64,000 bases of DNA from Planctomycetota bacterium (GCA_019456145.1 VRUL01000010.1:62001-126000), one strand, 5' to 3'; positions 32,219-42,015 are shown, counted from the stretch's first letter. Notes: generated by a model from the letters alone, not told the origin. Numbers and translations are program-made.

Positions 32219-33646
32219 CTACGATAAGAAACTGTCGCCGGTTTCTTTTTTATATTCAGCGAAAATTTCGCGATGTTCTTCAAGGATCTTTTTGTAACTG
32301 GGATTACCTACCAGGTTCTCCATCTCGCCGGGGTCGTTTTTCATATCAATCAGCATCTCAGGCTGTTTGCCCTGGTCGAAGATATAATATTTATAATTTT
32401 CGGTGCGTATCATTCTGCCTTCGAGATTGATGGGCTTGCCGTCGGCGCGAAGGTCCTGAACAAAACGAGTTGAACACGCGACATATTTTCTTTTTTTCCG
32501 GGGCCTGGAGCCTTCTGCGATGTTCCGAAGACTCATCCCCTGACATTTTTCCGGGACCTTTGCGCCGGCGTAATCACAGATTGTTGGCATAATATCGAGG
32601 CCGTTATTGACCAGAAAATCACTCGTTCCGATTTTAGTCGTACCTTTCTGGCTGATGATAAAAGGTATCCTGGCGGTCTCATCGTAGAACATATTCTTCT
32701 GCGCCCACCGATGCGCGCCGATACCATCGCCATGGTCAGAGGTGAAGATTATCACGGTATTACTCTCAAGCCTTAGTTTTTTAAGAGCTGCAAGGATTTT
32801 ACCCACTTCTTTATCTGCAAGCTCCACCATTCGGTAATATGCCCAGCGATACTTTCGCCAGTCATCGGCATCCCACTTGTCCAGCGGGGCGAACTTCCTT
32901 ATGTTCTTTTTTTTGTCTTTTGCTCTCAGCCTTGCCTGCCAGACAGCCTCGAGTGCGTCAGACTGATTCCTTGCCTTTTCAAGATTAGCCGGGGCAGGGG
33001 GGCAGTTGTTGGCGGGCGGCACTTTTCCTATGTCACCATCAGGCAAAGGCTGGCTCCTGGCATACTGACAGATATTGTGGGGATTCATCAAAGAAAAAAC
33101 AACAAAGAACGGCTTGTTCTTATTGTTCCTGATAAACTTAATAGTCGGTGCGGCAATTTTATAGTCCAGGGCATCAGATCTCTGGTCATAACCACTGTTT
33201 TGGGCAGTAGCTTTTTTAAAAGGATATGGCAAATGCCACTTACCGAAATAACCGGTAACATACCCTGCCTTTCGAAGCACCATCCCAATATTCGGAAATT
33301 CTTTTGCGTCGATTGCTTTTGTTGAATTGATCTGCTTGCCGTGCTCGTGTGGATATCTGCCGGTATAAATCGAAGTTCTATTCGGCACGCACAATGGATT
33401 TGCACAATAGGCCTTTGTGAACAGCATTCCGCTGGCCGCGAGGCTGTCAATATTCGGCGTTCGGATATAACCGCGGCCCATTGTGCAGCTAAGGGCATCT
33501 GCAAATTGCTGATCGGTCGTTATAAACAGGATGTTGGGCCGCTTTGCTTTTGCCGCCTGCAATGTTTGAGCCATAGCAGATATTGTTAAAAGGGTAGTAG
33601 TTTGCAGAAATTCTCTGCGATTTATCGTACGATTATTACTGTCCAT
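32219..33646 (-). CDS. Sulfatase (Tat-type leader)
   Basis: 475 residues from ATG 33646, chosen because AAGGAG lies 9 bases upstream. The leader INRREFLQTTTLLTISAMAQ is Tat-like. The mature protein starts RPNILFITTDQQ (metal site), and the formylglycine motif is CVPNRTSIYTGRYPHEHG (C-x-P-x-R, with Asn where Ser is common). IIFTSDHGDGIGAHRW is the second metal segment. It would hydrolyse sulfate esters in the periplasm after cysteine conversion. It is the last gene of a minus-strand cluster with a GH43 protein and another sulfatase whose leader is almost identical. Confidence 0.92.
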   Translation of the reverse strand: MDSNNRTINRREFLQTTTLLTISAMAQTLQAAKAKRPNILFITTDQQFADALSCTMGRGYIRTPNIDSLAASGMLFTKAYCANPLCVPNRTSIYTGRYPHEHGKQINSTKAIDAKEFPNIGMVLRKAGYVTGYFGKWHLPYPFKKATAQNSGYDQRSDALDYKIAAPTIKFIRNNKNKPFFVVFSLMNPHNICQYARSQPLPDGDIGKVPPANNCPPAPANLEKARNQSDALEAVWQARLRAKDKKKNIRKFAPLDKWDADDWRKYRWAYYRMVELADKEVGKILAALKKLRLESNTVIIFTSDHGDGIGAHRWAQKNMFYDETARIPFIISQKGTTKIGTSDFLVNNGLDIMPTICDYAGAKVPEKCQGMSLRNIAEGSRPRKKRKYVACSTRFVQDLRADGKPINLEGRMIRTENYKYYIFDQGKQPEMLIDMKNDPGEMENLVGNPSYKKILEEHREIFAEYKKETGDSFLS

Positions 33647-33779
33647 CAACCTTATCTCCTTAATTGGGATTTGGCATAAATCAATGTATATCCTTGACAA
33701 GCTACGCCGCTGAGGCTCTTCTCTAATACTAAATTATGCATATGCAATGCTCCAAAGATTTAACAGGGAGGGAGCATTA

Positions 33780-35516
33780 TCAAATACTTTCAATAATGTC
33801 AGTTCCTTTGGTATATCCATTTTCGTTAAATACATCGATTGAAAAATAGTATCCGACGTCCCTGTTAAGGCTGTTAATCTTCAGTTCGGTTTTTCCCATA
33901 ACCTGGTATTGGTTGTATAACTTCCGGGGAGTTATTCCATACCTGATAACATAACCGGCAGCATCTTTGCTTTTATTCCAGGTTATATTGGCCGTCCTTC
34001 TGTCACTGGAATCCCGATCCACTGTTAAACCACCGGCTTGCTGTGGGATTTCCCCAAATCCATTTCCAAATAATCTTAAATCCCTAACAGCAAACGGCCC
34101 ATCTCCGGGCGTATGAATGTTAATCAATTTTATAAATCGTGCTTTTACCGGTTGTGAAAGCTGAGTATAATCATGAGGTACGTCTTTTAGATTCTTACTT
34201 TTATCAACTAATTTTTTCCAATTTTGGTCATCATTCGAATATTCCAGAACATATTGATGGTAGATCGGTTTTTCTCTCCCATGTAAGTTAGCTTCGTGTT
34301 CGGCAAAATTAACCTGAACAGCTTTCACGGTGCACATTTTACCTAAATCAACTTTTAACCATTCATCTTTGTTCGAAGTCTCTGCACACCACCAGGTCTT
34401 AATATTTTCATCGAAAGCCAGCCTGGTTCCATGCCCGGAAATTGAAGAAGATGCATCCACCTTTTTACTGTATGAAAGCAGCATCCATTCAGCCAGGTTA
34501 TTGGCAAACGGATCTCTTTTCTTCTTAGGCATTATTTGTGGAAAATCACCTAAAAGGGTATTGGTGTACATGATGCCGTCTTTATCAAATCCTGCCGGGT
34601 AGATTCCCACTCTTCTTTCAAACATATCCAATACGGAAATAACCATCGTGGTTACGCGCCAATAATTCCCATATTTATCCTGGAAAGTGGCGCCATGGCC
34701 GGCTCCTCCTATAAATCCTCCCGGTTTGTGAGAAAACGGACTGTAAGGCTCGTATTTAAAAGGTCCCAACGGATTTTTTGATGTGTAGACTCCATCAGCA
34801 TAACTTTTGAACTCGGTTCCCGGAGCAGCATATTGAAGATAGTACGTATCTTTGTGTTTTGTCATCCAGGGACCTTCGATCCAAGCCGAATTGGGAAGTT
34901 CATGTTTATCCCCGCGCCTCTCCCAGCCATGTTCTTCTTTGTTCCCTTTAAAAAAATCCTTAACCTTACCCTTAGGCTTCATGCTGGATGTATCTAATTC
35001 AACTCCCTGAATCGGAGCGTTATTAGAACATCCCCAGTAATAATACGCTCTGCCGTCATCATCACAAAATAAAGCCGGATCCCAAGTCGGTATGCTTTTT
35101 TTGGCCAGTTCCCATTTGCCGGATTTTGGATCGGTACTTTTATAAAACAAACCGGTCCTCCTGGATGAAGGAATGAAATAAACCTCTTCGCCAACTACCG
35201 TTACCGCCGGCGCGGTGGGATGATCAGGCAATTCTGATTTTTCCTCAGGTATCAAAATCCAGTTAACCAAATCTGAGGAATACCAGTATTCACTTGACCC
35301 GGTAGAAAACAAAAAATATGAATCTTTAAACAAAACAATAACCGGGTCAGCCGCCATTCTCCTGGAAGGCTTTCCTGGTGTAAAGCGATATTCAATATTT
35401 AAGGGATTACACAATGTCAGCGGTTGCCGGTTATCCTTTCTACCGGCCTCATCGCTATGAGAAACAGTTGAAATTGTTATTGCGATAATCATAGTCAAGT
35501 GAATTATGGTCTTCAT
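33780..35516 (-). CDS. Glycoside hydrolase family 43 protein with discoidin (CBM32-like) and fibronectin III domains
   Basis: 578 residues from ATG 35516 (GGAGAA upstream), with a signal peptide (IIHLTMIIAITISTVSHS). The five-bladed GH43 propeller occupies about 30-330. The three acidic residues sit in RRMAADPVIV (base), SIPTWDPALF (pKa modulator) and SAWIEGPWM (acid). A discoidin/F5-8C domain follows (about 345-480: NIKTWWCAETSNKDEWLKVD; VKARFIKLINIHTP) and an FN3 domain closes the protein (ITWNKSKDAAGYVIRYGI). GH43 enzymes mostly release arabinose, xylose or galactose. It lies within a sulfatase cluster, so a sulfated plant or algal glycan is a reasonable substrate. Confidence 0.92.
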   Translation of the reverse strand: MKTIIHLTMIIAITISTVSHSDEAGRKDNRQPLTLCNPLNIEYRFTPGKPSRRMAADPVIVLFKDSYFLFSTGSSEYWYSSDLVNWILIPEEKSELPDHPTAPAVTVVGEEVYFIPSSRRTGLFYKSTDPKSGKWELAKKSIPTWDPALFCDDDGRAYYYWGCSNNAPIQGVELDTSSMKPKGKVKDFFKGNKEEHGWERRGDKHELPNSAWIEGPWMTKHKDTYYLQYAAPGTEFKSYADGVYTSKNPLGPFKYEPYSPFSHKPGGFIGGAGHGATFQDKYGNYWRVTTMVISVLDMFERRVGIYPAGFDKDGIMYTNTLLGDFPQIMPKKKRDPFANNLAEWMLLSYSKKVDASSSISGHGTRLAFDENIKTWWCAETSNKDEWLKVDLGKMCTVKAVQVNFAEHEANLHGREKPIYHQYVLEYSNDDQNWKKLVDKSKNLKDVPHDYTQLSQPVKARFIKLINIHTPGDGPFAVRDLRLFGNGFGEIPQQAGGLTVDRDSSDRRTANITWNKSKDAAGYVIRYGITPRKLYNQYQVMGKTELKINSLNRDVGYYFSIDVFNENGYTKGTDIIESI

Positions 35517-35631
35517 TGTGCAATTCTCCAAACAAATCATGTTTTACATTTTAACTGCGCCGCTGAAGTTCTTTTCTAATAGAATATTACATCCATCTAA
35601 CAATTCAATCTTTCCGGCTGCTCGATATTGC

Positions 35632-35651
35632 GTGTGCAACTTGTTGCACAC
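35632..35651. repeat. Palindrome D, copy 2
   Basis: GTGTGCAAC-TT-GTTGCACAC, followed by GATACGAGATTC. It lies in the 184-bp gap between a sulfatase stop and the GH43 start. Confidence 0.75.
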
Positions 35652-35700
35652 GATACGAGATTCCGGCTCAAGTTTGTATCTTTGTAGTACTATGCACCGG

Positions 35701-37239
35701 CTATATCTTACGTCCGACGTTTGCCCGCCATTTTTCCCACATCTGGCTCATCTGTTTGGCCCTTTCGGGAAATCGAGCGGCAAGGTTGTTTAATTCGGTC
35801 CTGTCCTTGGCCATGTCGTATAGCTCCCAGTCCGAATTGCCGTATTTGACAAGTTTGAAGTTGCCAATACGGATGGCTTTTCCCCTTCCGAACTGCCAAT
35901 AGAGAATATCATGGGGCTTTCTCTTTTTGCCTTTGAAGATGGGCAAGAGGGACTTTCCCACCGGGCGTTTAAGTTTTCTGTCGTTAATTTCGTCTGGATA
36001 GCCGGCGCCGGTGATGTCCATGAAAGTCGGCAGGATGTCGATGATATGGCCTACCTGATCGGTGATTTGTCCGGGCTTGATGACGGCAGGCCAGTGGGCA
36101 ATAAAGGGGGTGCAGTTACCACCTTCGTAATCGGTCGATTTGTATTTGCGATATGGTGTATTGCTTGCATTGGCCCAAGCAGGTCCCAGGGCGCGATAGC
36201 CCTCCAGTGGTCCCGGCGGGATGTTGGGGGTTTTGTCGGGAGTTTCTGAGCAACCGCCGTTATCGGAGAGAAAGAGGACTAACGTATTTTGCCATCTTCC
36301 AATTTCCTTGAGCTTTGCAAAAATCCGACCTATACCATAATCCATTCGTTCAATCATGGCAGCATATACGGCCATCTTCAGGTCCTCGGCGTCCTGCTTT
36401 GGCTTGCTGAGCGAATCCCATTTCTTTACACCCTTGTCTCGCGGTGAATTCCCGAACTTCGGGTCCAACATGCCTATCTCTATCTGGCGTTTGTAGCGCG
36501 TTTCGCGGATTTTGTCCCAGCCGACCATGTATTTTCCTCGGTATTTAGCGATGTCATCGGGCCAGGCGTGCAGGGGATAATGAGGTGCGGTAAACGGAAG
36601 ATATAACAGAATGGGCTTATCTTCTTTGCCATATTCATCGAGTCTTTCAATGGCGTACTGCGTAAAGGCATCGGTAGTGTAGAAATCCTTTTGCTCGGGG
36701 ACATAGCCCATGATGGTCTTACCCTCGATGGCCCAACGGCGCGGCGAGGGTCTTTTCCTGCCCGGCTTTCCTTCGCCCGGTCTGGCTTTTGTTCCGGGAT
36801 TCCAGAAATTACAGCACCCATCTGCCAGGCCGAAATAGCGGTCGAATCCGCGAGTTGTCGGAAGTGGATTTTGATGCCATTTGCCCGTTGCAATTGTTCG
36901 ATAACCGGCTGGACGCAGCAGCTCGGCGAAAGTCGCGCCATTTTCCATGTTCTTTACTCCGACAGCCTGCTCGTACTGGCCTGTCAAGAGAGATGCGCGA
37001 GTGGGACTGCACTTGGCGCAGTTGTAAAACTGTGTAAAACGCATCCCGCCTGCGGCAAGAGAGTCGAGGTTTGGTGTATTGATCTCGCCGCCATAACAGC
37101 CGATATCGGAATAGCCCATGTCGTCAGCCATGATCAAAAGGATGTTGGGCTGCTTTGCTTTTGCCGCCTGCAATGTTGGAGCCATAGCAGAGATTATTAA
37201 AAGGCCGGTAGCTTTCAGAAATTCCCTTCGATTTATCAT
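35701..37239 (-). CDS. Arylsulfatase-type sulfatase (Tat-type leader)
   Basis: 512 residues from ATG 37239; a TTG at 37260 sits closer to AAGGAG and could be the true start. The leader MINRREFLKATGLLIISAMA is Tat-like. Metal residues lie in ILLIMADDMGYSDIGCYGG and LVLFLSDNGGCSE, and the formylglycine motif is NCAKCSPTRASLLTGQY. This is the classic arylsulfatase A-like form. Leader codons, ribosome site and about 30 bp of upstream DNA match the sulfatase at 33646 almost exactly, although the catalytic domains differ. Confidence 0.93.
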   Translation of the reverse strand: MINRREFLKATGLLIISAMAPTLQAAKAKQPNILLIMADDMGYSDIGCYGGEINTPNLDSLAAGGMRFTQFYNCAKCSPTRASLLTGQYEQAVGVKNMENGATFAELLRPAGYRTIATGKWHQNPLPTTRGFDRYFGLADGCCNFWNPGTKARPGEGKPGRKRPSPRRWAIEGKTIMGYVPEQKDFYTTDAFTQYAIERLDEYGKEDKPILLYLPFTAPHYPLHAWPDDIAKYRGKYMVGWDKIRETRYKRQIEIGMLDPKFGNSPRDKGVKKWDSLSKPKQDAEDLKMAVYAAMIERMDYGIGRIFAKLKEIGRWQNTLVLFLSDNGGCSETPDKTPNIPPGPLEGYRALGPAWANASNTPYRKYKSTDYEGGNCTPFIAHWPAVIKPGQITDQVGHIIDILPTFMDITGAGYPDEINDRKLKRPVGKSLLPIFKGKKRKPHDILYWQFGRGKAIRIGNFKLVKYGNSDWELYDMAKDRTELNNLAARFPERAKQMSQMWEKWRANVGRKI

Positions 37240-37310
37240 GTGATTTTTCCTATCGGTCAACCTTAACTCCTTAATTGGGATTTACCATATAACAATTGTA
37301 TACCATTGCT

Positions 37311-37342
37311 ATTCTCCTGGAATTGATGCGATTCATCGCACC
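37311..37342. repeat. Palindrome E, copy 2
   Basis: ATTCTCCTGGAATTG followed by TGCGAT-TC-ATCGCA. It overlaps the last codons of the amidohydrolase gene and matches 32171-32202. Confidence 0.75.
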
Positions 37343-38496
37343 GGACCTAACTGCGATCCCGAAGTAATTGCCTGAAATTTCTGACTTTTGAGAATCTTTA
37401 TCGCGTTGTCCCTGTATACTTTCCTGAGCACCCGATCATTCAAAGCCAGACCATGCAGGGGCCAATGGTAGCTGAATTGCTCCCACGCGTAGAAGTGCTC
37501 ATCAGCCGATTCCAGAATGCGGAATGTAAGCCGATACATCCCGGCATTAAATCCCATGTCGGTCCCGTAGACAAGTCGGTCCTGGTACTTCTGGTAAAAG
37601 CGGGCAACAAACCTGGGAATGGCGGCAGTCTCAGCGTACCGGGCCGAGATGTCCGCGTACAAGTTAGGATACTTCTCGAATAGTCTCCCGAGCCGGCCCA
37701 GATCATCGGAGCAATTGGCAAAGTGACAGGCGATAAACGTCGTGCCGGGGTGCCGTTTGATCCCACGCTCCAGGATTTCCAGCATGCCTGAGTGGTTCAC
37801 AATGTTGGGCTTATTGTCTAACCTCCATTTGTAGGCGTTCATCAGTCCATCGTTTTTGGCATCCATTGGCTCATACATCCAATACGGGTCGGCCACATGG
37901 ATATTCACCGGCATCTTCAATTGGGCACATTTGGCCAACAGTTGGTCCATACGAGGATCGTCGAGATGCATTCCTATGGCCTTAGTCGGTTTGCTGTAAA
38001 ACAGGCCGCTGCCCTTGTCACCGAGTTCGCCGACCCCGCGGGCACCGACCTTGTGACAACGCTCTAACTCGGTGACCGCTGCGGGTCCGAAACCAGGCTT
38101 GTCATAACCCGTATAATCCAATCCGCACCACAGTTCAAAGCGATCCGGGTACCTGGCGTATTTGGCATAAATCTCATCAAACGCCTTGCCCGTGGTCCCG
38201 GTTAATATGATAGCTTTATCAATTCCCACTTCATCCATTATCCTGACCCATCGGGCAATCTGCTCCGGAGTCTTTGCGTATGCATGGGAGTGCATGTCAA
38301 CGACGGGATATTTCGCCTTGTCAACTGATGTCCTGGGAATCCTGTAGATGGACCTCGGGCGAAAATCCTTGAGCAGCAATGTCTCGGGTGAAGAACTGTC
38401 TTTCGCAAAAGCCGCTTGTGATGAACAGGTTACCAGGAACGATAGAACAGTGAAAAAGACAAAGCGGTTTCTTTGACAAGCTGTCATAGGCCTCAT
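37333..38496 (-). CDS. Exported amidohydrolase-family protein
   Basis: 387 residues from ATG 38496 (GAAAGGAAAT upstream). A hydrophobic leader (FVFFTVLSFLVTCSSQAAFA) indicates export. The metal-dependent TIM barrel shows the expected ligands: VVDMHSHAY (HxH), PVNIHVADPYW, TFIACHFANC and LVYGTDMGFN. This is the amidohydrolase 2 layout, used for decarboxylation or lactone/amide hydrolysis. It is unusual in being exported. It starts 53 bp after the beta-helix gene, in the sulfatase/GH43 cluster. The last residues are encoded within palindrome E. Confidence 0.85.
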   Translation of the reverse strand: MRPMTACQRNRFVFFTVLSFLVTCSSQAAFAKDSSSPETLLLKDFRPRSIYRIPRTSVDKAKYPVVDMHSHAYAKTPEQIARWVRIMDEVGIDKAIILTGTTGKAFDEIYAKYARYPDRFELWCGLDYTGYDKPGFGPAAVTELERCHKVGARGVGELGDKGSGLFYSKPTKAIGMHLDDPRMDQLLAKCAQLKMPVNIHVADPYWMYEPMDAKNDGLMNAYKWRLDNKPNIVNHSGMLEILERGIKRHPGTTFIACHFANCSDDLGRLGRLFEKYPNLYADISARYAETAAIPRFVARFYQKYQDRLVYGTDMGFNAGMYRLTFRILESADEHFYAWEQFSYHWPLHGLALNDRVLRKVYRDNAIKILKSQKFQAITSGSQLGPVR

Positions 38497-38549
38497 AGCA
38501 TATTTCCTTTCGTAACGGGTTCGTCGAGCCTTGGTGTTAAGTTCAACGA

Positions 38550-39956
38550 TCACTTATGATTCTCATCCTTTGTCTGCTCCAATAGCATTTCGGTACACGG
38601 GTCGGCCGGCACTTTAACTTCCTGGAATTCATAGGGACCAACATCAACGCCAATTCCCTGGGGACGCCGGATGCCGTTGATGTCGATTTTTGGCGCAGAA
38701 ATAATACTGCCGGCATCGATTGCGGGACTGCCCTGCCTGTGACGCATGTCATATTTTCGAGGATTGCGAAAATACCGGTTTGGATACCTAACCACGATAT
38801 TATGGTCAACTGTGTTATTGGCTCTGGGGCAATTGATTTGCGAATCGACCAGATTGTTGCGTATCACGGTATTTTCCGTTGTTGTCTTGCCATGCGTGAT
38901 GCCTGTCAGAATCCCGGCGAAGTAATGGCCGCCGTACGGATTGTATGCCAGGTTGTTAATTATGACGCCGTTTTGGCAACCACTGATTGTGATGCCATGA
39001 TGATGTTGGACTAAAACCAGATTATTCTCAATACGCCAGTTGACCGCCGGGATATCAAAGTTGCAAATGCCCTGCGGGCTGCCAATCAGCGGATTGCTGA
39101 CCGCGTCGTCCCAGGCAATCACGGAGTTGCCGCGCACCACGGCATTTACTATCGGCGTAGTCTTGTCCCTGCCGCGATGGAACTGGATTCCGTCGTCGTG
39201 GTTGGCGTTGACCTTATAGAAGTACTTCAAGCTGTTGCCCAGAAGGGACGCATTGTCGGCCGAACAAACAATCCCGTCACCAGCAATGTGTTCGATGGAA
39301 TTACGCTCAACCGTAAACCTGTCACCGCTGATTATAATACCGTGATTGACATATCTAAGCGTGTTGTTTCGAATCTTAATTCTGTCTCCAATGACGGAAA
39401 TCCCATAGCAGACCAGGCTGTCCCATTGTTTGGCCGACCATGAATTGGCATCTTCTGAAGAGTAGAGAGTGTTATTCTCGATTATAAAGTCGGTACTCGG
39501 GCCGTCCCAGTTTACAACATAGATGATGCGGTCGCGTTTATACTCAGGGGCGAAACCGGGGGAGACTGTCAAACCTCGAATGATCCACTTGCCGGCTGCC
39601 GAGAAAAATACGCGCCTTACCTTTGGCTTGTGCCCTTTTTGGGCGGCAATTGTAATAAAGTCGTCGTTATAAGCTCTCCGGTAGTAAATCTCTCCGTGGT
39701 AGCCCGAACGAAGCAGGATAGAATCGCCGGCCTTTACAGGCGCTTGGGGGTTCTTGAGACGGCCTATAGTGTCACGCGTCTGTATTAGATTCTGCTTAAA
39801 TACCTGCTCAATAGTGCGCCATGGATGCTCTGCGGAACCGTCGTTATTCATGTCTCCCTTGACAGGATCAACATAGAAAACCGAGGCGTGCAGTACACCG
39901 GCTGCCAAACACTCAAGAGCGAATGCTACTAAGAAGCTTGAAGCACGCAATCTCAT
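38550..39956 (-). CDS. Secreted right-handed parallel beta-helix protein
   Basis: 468 residues from ATG 39956 (GGGGGCG upstream), with signal peptide LRASSFLVAFALECLAAGVLHA. The mature protein begins VFYVDPVKGDMNNDGSAEHPWRTI, the DUF1565-type opening of parallel beta-helix proteins. Repeated N-rich turns follow (IENNTLYSSED, IRNNTLRYVNHGI, RNSIEHIAGDGI, RGNSVIAWDDAV, INNLAYNPYGG). Such proteins are often polysaccharide lyases or epimerases; no catalytic set can be assigned from sequence alone. It is first in the minus-strand cluster with the amidohydrolase, two sulfatases and GH43. Confidence 0.88.
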   Translation of the reverse strand: MRLRASSFLVAFALECLAAGVLHASVFYVDPVKGDMNNDGSAEHPWRTIEQVFKQNLIQTRDTIGRLKNPQAPVKAGDSILLRSGYHGEIYYRRAYNDDFITIAAQKGHKPKVRRVFFSAAGKWIIRGLTVSPGFAPEYKRDRIIYVVNWDGPSTDFIIENNTLYSSEDANSWSAKQWDSLVCYGISVIGDRIKIRNNTLRYVNHGIIISGDRFTVERNSIEHIAGDGIVCSADNASLLGNSLKYFYKVNANHDDGIQFHRGRDKTTPIVNAVVRGNSVIAWDDAVSNPLIGSPQGICNFDIPAVNWRIENNLVLVQHHHGITISGCQNGVIINNLAYNPYGGHYFAGILTGITHGKTTTENTVIRNNLVDSQINCPRANNTVDHNIVVRYPNRYFRNPRKYDMRHRQGSPAIDAGSIISAPKIDINGIRRPQGIGVDVGPYEFQEVKVPADPCTEMLLEQTKDENHK

Positions 39957-40431
39957 CCTAACGCCCCCTGGCCATGTTGGCTGATCGGGTAGTATGAATT
40001 GACTTTTTCGCGAACGGGCAGGATTTTCAGCAGACTTTACACACCCGGCTATATACGCCAATAGACCCGGATACCGTTACCTACCCTGCAGAACTCTATT
40101 CATTTGAATACGCCAGCTTAATTTGCCAAAGACTGATTATACATGATTCGGAGGACGTGTCAACATGTCTGCCACAATAATAAACACAGATTTACACGAA
40201 TCAGCACAAAGGGCTACCTGGAAAATAGGCAAGGATCTCAAGGAGAAATCAAATATCAAAAATTAAAATGTAAAATTGTGGAATCGCTGCGCGATAGATT
40301 TCAAATTTTTTTGCCACATAAGACGCAGGTGGATTGAACTTTTCGGTGAAAAGGTACCGGACACCTTTAATTCCCCGGACACCTTTAATTCCCCAGGGAA
40401 ATCCAGAGGTCTTGAGAACAGGGCAGTCGAG
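39957..40431. other. 475-bp interval with a tandem 18-base repeat
   Basis: No gene seen. CCGGACACCTTTAATTCC occurs twice in tandem near 40357-40394, and low-complexity A-rich DNA (AAATATCAAAAATTAAAATG) precedes it, echoed near 40690. Confidence 0.55.
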
Positions 40432-40671
40432 ATGGCATCTTCCTCCAATAAACCTGCTTATTTATTAAAGTACAGATACGGGATATATCTTCCAATAGCG
40501 ATTTCTGCGTGTCCGGGATTTTATGGTTTTGTTCTTTTTATGCTTGGTGGAGATGCTCTGATCTTTTACTTGTTTTTGATTATCTCGGCATTGGGAGTGT
40601 TATATCATCGCCCGAAAAAGGAAGAAATTATTGCGCTGCTCCACAAGGAAAAAGCACATGAGCAAAGCTAA
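40432..40671 (+). CDS. Small hypothetical membrane protein
   Basis: 79 residues from ATG 40432, the first start after the tandem repeats. It has two hydrophobic helices (GIYLPIAISACPGFYGFVLF; ALIFYLFLIISALGVLY) and a charged tail (HRPKKEEIIALLHKEKAHEQ). No good ribosome site is present and no family is recognised. The pattern of helices plus charged tail is protein-like, but the gene call is weak. Confidence 0.45.
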   Translation: MASSSNKPAYLLKYRYGIYLPIAISACPGFYGFVLFMLGGDALIFYLFLIISALGVLYHRPKKEEIIALLHKEKAHEQS

Positions 40672-40776
40672 GGGCGTGCGGGCAATGGTGGAAATCAAAA
40701 ATCAAAATGCAAAGAGAAAAAATTCGTTGTTCATAGTATGGGGGGGGGTTCACATTCAAGATTTAAGATTTCCTAT

Positions 40777-41376
40777 TTAATCCCTTCTTCTCCTGTTAAT
40801 ATAGTTCACGATGGGCAGACCAACCAAAAACAGAATGAGCGTCGCAGGCTCAGGGACAGCGACGGCGTCCAAACTGTACCAATAGCCATCAGCCATCGGC
40901 ATTCCAAAGTGGCCAATGAGGTGAACCGAATCGTCTATGAAGGTCAGACCGAGGTAGATATCGGCGCCCGGGAAACTTGGGATGTTTCTCTCCAACACAA
41001 AGTCGATGGTCGTATCGCTGACATAAGTACTTTCCAGTTCGGTCATGCTAAAGAGGACGGATAGGCTCTGTGTAAACGAAAGATCACCTTGGTCGTAATC
41101 ATAATAGGGGATCTCCTCGCTGAGGGTTGCATCAACCTGCTCGAACGAGGCGATACCCGCATCGAAATCTACACTTAACCGGAACTGTCCCTCAATAGAA
41201 AAGGTTCCAAAGCCTTGGCCGTCAATCCCGCCGCTTGTACGCAGAGCATTCGGGTTCGGGAGAAACTCATACGTGGTCGTCATGGTCGTCGTTCCTCCCG
41301 CGCATTCTGATAAGGCTAATATAACTATGCCGACACAAACCAGCTTCTTCAGGATTTTCTTTGTTTCCCCCATCAT
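40777..41376 (-). CDS. PEP-CTERM protein, second of a tandem pair
   Basis: 199 residues: a signal peptide (KKILKKLVCVGIVILALSEC), a beta-rich middle part and the sorting signal AVPEPATLILFLVGL...NRRRRD. The leader peptide, ribosome site (AAAGGAG) and even the bases around them nearly match the gene upstream (start 42015), while the mature domains differ. It should be an exosortase substrate released to the envelope or matrix. No sigma-54 promoter is visible in the 36-bp gap before it, so it is co-transcribed with its neighbour. Confidence 0.88.
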   Translation of the reverse strand: MMGETKKILKKLVCVGIVILALSECAGGTTTMTTTYEFLPNPNALRTSGGIDGQGFGTFSIEGQFRLSVDFDAGIASFEQVDATLSEEIPYYDYDQGDLSFTQSLSVLFSMTELESTYVSDTTIDFVLERNIPSFPGADIYLGLTFIDDSVHLIGHFGMPMADGYWYSLDAVAVPEPATLILFLVGLPIVNYINRRRRD

Positions 41377-41412
41377 TTTACTCGGCTCCTTTCATTTCAC
41401 TTTTAGATATAT

Positions 41413-42015
41413 TTAATTCCTTCTTTTCTTCTTACAAAGTAATAAACTCCCAAAACCCATTCCAAATAAAACTAAGGAACCAGGTTCTGGGATTATAGTA
41501 ATATCAATAGCAACGCTTGTATCTATTTCATTAGAAATGCCTTCTATCCCTTGAAAAACTCCTGAAACTCTATATACACCTGGTGAAACCTGAGTATCAT
41601 CTCCAATCTCTGGTGTTCCTTGGTGATCGATTTGAGTCCAAGTATAAGTAAATTCCATAGTTTCATCCATTTCTAATCGAAAAACTACAGGCCCCAGAGG
41701 CCCTCCCCCATACCAATGAAATGACCAAATTTCCCTGAAATTTTCTCCTTCGTTTGCTGTAACAAGGATATCCCATATAGGGAAAAAACCAATAACATCG
41801 AATACTTCGTCTCTCAAATTAGTAACCCTATATAGAAGCTCCACGCCTTCCCCCAAATCATAAACAGATTTGTCCGTCTGTATGTAATATTCTATGTCGT
41901 CTACAACTATGGAATTAGAATTTACGAGAGTCGCTTTGGCAGGTACTGCCGAAGCTAATATCACTATGCCGGCACAAACCAGCTTCTTCAGGATTTTCTT
42001 TGTTTCCCCCATCAT
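41413..42015 (-). CDS. PEP-CTERM protein, first of a tandem pair
   Basis: 200 residues from ATG 42015, chosen by GAGGG upstream and by alignment with the next gene; the open frame begins at 42048. The signal peptide MMGETKKILKKLVCAGIVIL ends with ...PAKA. The mature part has a strand-rich segment (YYIQTDKSVYDLGEGVELLY; DTQVSPGVYRVSGVFQG) that resembles intracellular proteinase inhibitor BsuPI-type beta sandwiches. The sorting signal is IPEPGSLVLFGMGFGSLLLC followed by KKKRRN. Exosortase is not encoded in this window. Confidence 0.88.
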   Translation of the reverse strand: MMGETKKILKKLVCAGIVILASAVPAKATLVNSNSIVVDDIEYYIQTDKSVYDLGEGVELLYRVTNLRDEVFDVIGFFPIWDILVTANEGENFREIWSFHWYGGGPLGPVVFRLEMDETMEFTYTWTQIDHQGTPEIGDDTQVSPGVYRVSGVFQGIEGISNEIDTSVAIDITIIPEPGSLVLFGMGFGSLLLCKKKRRN

